7,014 nt of DNA, taken from contig JADLGZ010000232.1 of the NCBI GenBank assembly GCA_020849075.1, positions 1-7,014 of the forward strand. The letters are read 5' to 3'. Below the pieces are notes generated by a model. It did no database searches, was not told the DNA's origin, and saw nothing but the letters and a program-made list of their open reading frames with translations. The stretch is from Fimbriimonadaceae bacterium (GTDB taxonomy: Bacteria; Armatimonadota; Fimbriimonadia; Fimbriimonadales; Fimbriimonadaceae). Below are positions 5,982 to 7,014 of this stretch, one piece after another (position 1 is the stretch's first letter; every line of letters begins with the position of its first letter). The translations under genes were made by a program, and so were the position numbers.

Positions 5982-6907
5982 GGTTTCACCACCACAAACG
6001 AGTATAGGACACACACGAACGCCGAAACACTCCAGAGGACAAAAACTGTCTGCCGTTGATTGAGCCCGCGCTTCAGAAGCAGGTGATGCACATGGCGCTT
6101 GTCAGCCTGCGATAAGGGAACTCCCGCTCGGTAGCGCTGGATCATCACCTGAGCCGCATCAACGAGAGGCACGAAGAACAAGAAGAATGGGGTCGCCCAG
6201 TATCCGGCCCTAACGCTCATGATGCAGAGGCATGAAAGCATAAAGCCCAGTATATAAGCACCGCCCGTGCCGAGGGTGATCTTGGCGGGATTGTAATTGT
6301 GCTGGAGAAAACCCATGGACACGCCAGCAATGGCCGCAGCGATCACTGGAAACGTAGGCCAACCAAGCCTCAAGCCCAAGAACATCAGGGTAACCGCCGA
6401 AATTGTCGCTAAGCCAGAGGCTAGACCGTCCACCCCATCAATAGTGTCCATGGTTTTCGTCAAGATGAAAATTGTGATCATCGTGGCGGGTATAGCGAGG
6501 ATCGGAACTAGGGGCAGTTGCACCCGGGTCCCTCCGTCAGCAAAAAGCTGCACCAGCGCACCAGCCCCAAGCAGAAGAACAATCTGGATTTTGGCGCTAA
6601 ACTGCAGGAGGTCGTCCCAAGCGCCACCGATCACGAGGGCAGCGGCGACAACCAATAGCCCGACTAGGTAAACGGGGAAGGGGGTTCCTGGAAACTCTAG
6701 CGGTAGCACCGTCAAGCATGCAACAAGAAGTCCGCCGTATAGGGCAAACCCACCCCAACGAGGGAGAGGGGCCTTGTGAATGCGCCGGTCATCCCTCTTG
6801 GGATCATCAACGGCACCCCTTGCTATGGCAATTCGGCGCACTAGGGGGGTTAGCAACCAAGTCACGATCAGCGCCACCGCGTAGCTTATCAGTGGAGCAT
6901 TCGCCAA
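5978..6907 (-). CDS. wecA: WecA/MraY-family undecaprenyl-phosphate sugar-1-phosphate transferase, with atypical active-site motifs
   Basis: 309 residues with about ten hydrophobic segments. Known: WecA/TagO enzymes transfer GlcNAc-1-phosphate from UDP-GlcNAc to undecaprenyl phosphate at the inner face of the membrane. Seen: R-W-G-G-F-A-L-Y-G-G (50-59), G-G-A-W-D-D (94-99, the DD pair), D-G-V-D-G-L-A-S-G (157-165), N-P-A-K-I (206-210), and the cytoplasmic loop D-K-R-H-V-H-H-L-L-L-K-R-G-L (269-282) with the HxHH motif. Deviations: Lys151 and Asp154 replace both asparagines of the usual N-x-x-N-x-x-D-G, and L-G-T-G-G-A (212-217) replaces M-G-D-x-G-S, so the usual metal-binding aspartate is Thr214. 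Start TTG 6907 immediately follows the TAG of the preceding gene and has GGAGG 11 bases upstream. Its wecB and uppP neighbours support a lipid-linked glycan role; exact substrate and activity are uncertain. Confidence 0.88.
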   Translation of the reverse strand: MANAPLISYAVALIVTWLLTPLVRRIAIARGAVDDPKRDDRRIHKAPLPRWGGFALYGGLLVACLTVLPLEFPGTPFPVYLVGLLVVAAALVIGGAWDDLLQFSAKIQIVLLLGAGALVQLFADGGTRVQLPLVPILAIPATMITIFILTKTMDTIDGVDGLASGLATISAVTLMFLGLRLGWPTFPVIAAAIAGVSMGFLQHNYNPAKITLGTGGAYILGFMLSCLCIMSVRAGYWATPFFLFFVPLVDAAQVMIQRYRAGVPLSQADKRHVHHLLLKRGLNQRQTVFVLWSVSAFVCVLYSFVVVKP

Positions 6908-7012
6908 CTAAGCCACAACCTCCACGCGGTCTTCAACAAACCTGAAGACCTCAAGGTTCGCTTCGCGAAACAATTCTAGTGAAAACTCGTCAGGGTAATC
7001 CCCTTCGTAGAT
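6908..7012 (-). CDS. C-terminal end of an unidentified protein
   Basis: An open minus-strand frame enters from the right edge and ends at TAG 6910-6908, giving 34 residues that begin I-Y-E-G-D-Y-P-D-E-F and end V-E-D-R-V-E-V-V-A. The stretch is acidic, with 11 Asp or Glu, and could form a helix followed by a strand. I do not recognise the family. Its reality is inferred from context: the wecA-like gene begins with TTG directly after this stop and takes its ribosome binding site from inside this frame, as expected for adjacent operon genes. It could also be a chance open frame. Confidence 0.5.
   Translation of the reverse strand: MYEGDYPDEFSLELFREANLEVFRFVEDRVEVVA
6919..6923 (-). promoter_or_regulatory. 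Ribosome binding site of the wecA-like gene
   Basis: GGAGG on the minus strand, 11 bases before TTG 6907, slightly long but usable spacing. It lies in the last codons of the preceding gene. It supports TTG as the start, as do the absence of an earlier in-frame start after the TAG and the fit of the N-terminus to the family. Confidence 0.55.
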
Positions 7013-7014
7013 CA

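Noticed and set aside
5982..6014. Longer wecB start at ATG 6014
   Set aside because: The extra 11 residues are outside the family N-terminus, and ATG 5981 gives the ATGA coupling with the upstream gene.

Overview
This is a compact bacterial chromosome segment. It holds seven complete protein genes, one tRNA gene and two genes cut by the window edges. Two features suggest Armatimonadota, probably the Fimbriimonas group: a secreted propeller-like protein ending in a pre-dockerin module and duplicated D-x-D-G-x-G-E-V-D-A-A-D loops, and frequent GTG/TTG starts. This placement is an inference from family style, not from a marker gene.

Left part (1-1549). The C-terminal part of a PilZ domain protein on the plus strand runs tail to tail into an A-type Fe-S carrier (erpA-like) on the minus strand, and their stop codons overlap. 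Upstream of erpA on the minus strand lie a seven-helix membrane protein of the Bax inhibitor-1/YetJ family and a tRNA-Pro(CGG) with an encoded CCA. The membrane protein frame can start only a few bases after the tRNA 3' end, so tRNA, membrane protein and erpA may form one transcription unit.

Middle (1550-4027). A divergent spacer of about 95 bp carries a good promoter whose predicted start point coincides with the start codon of a secreted 610-residue protein. That protein has eight propeller-like repeats, a beta-sandwich module and a dockerin-type double EF-hand. The next gene, tag (DNA-3-methyladenine glycosylase I), begins with TTG inside the last dockerin repeat, so the two are probably translationally coupled. 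tag then meets uppP tail to tail with both stop codons sharing a CTAG palindrome.

Right part (4024-7014). A tightly coupled minus-strand operon reads: partial unknown gene, WecA/MraY-type phosphoglycosyltransferase, wecB (UDP-GlcNAc 2-epimerase), uppP (undecaprenyl-diphosphate phosphatase). Junctions are TAG followed at once by TTG, an ATGA overlap, and a 10-nt overlap. Together these genes make sense for lipid-carrier-linked surface glycan synthesis: WecA loads a sugar phosphate on undecaprenyl phosphate, WecB makes UDP-ManNAc, and UppP recycles the carrier. The WecA-like protein lacks some residues usually conserved at the active site, which is the most unusual molecular observation in the window.

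There is no gene-free stretch over 300 bases, no CRISPR array, no insertion sequence and no convincing rho-independent terminator.
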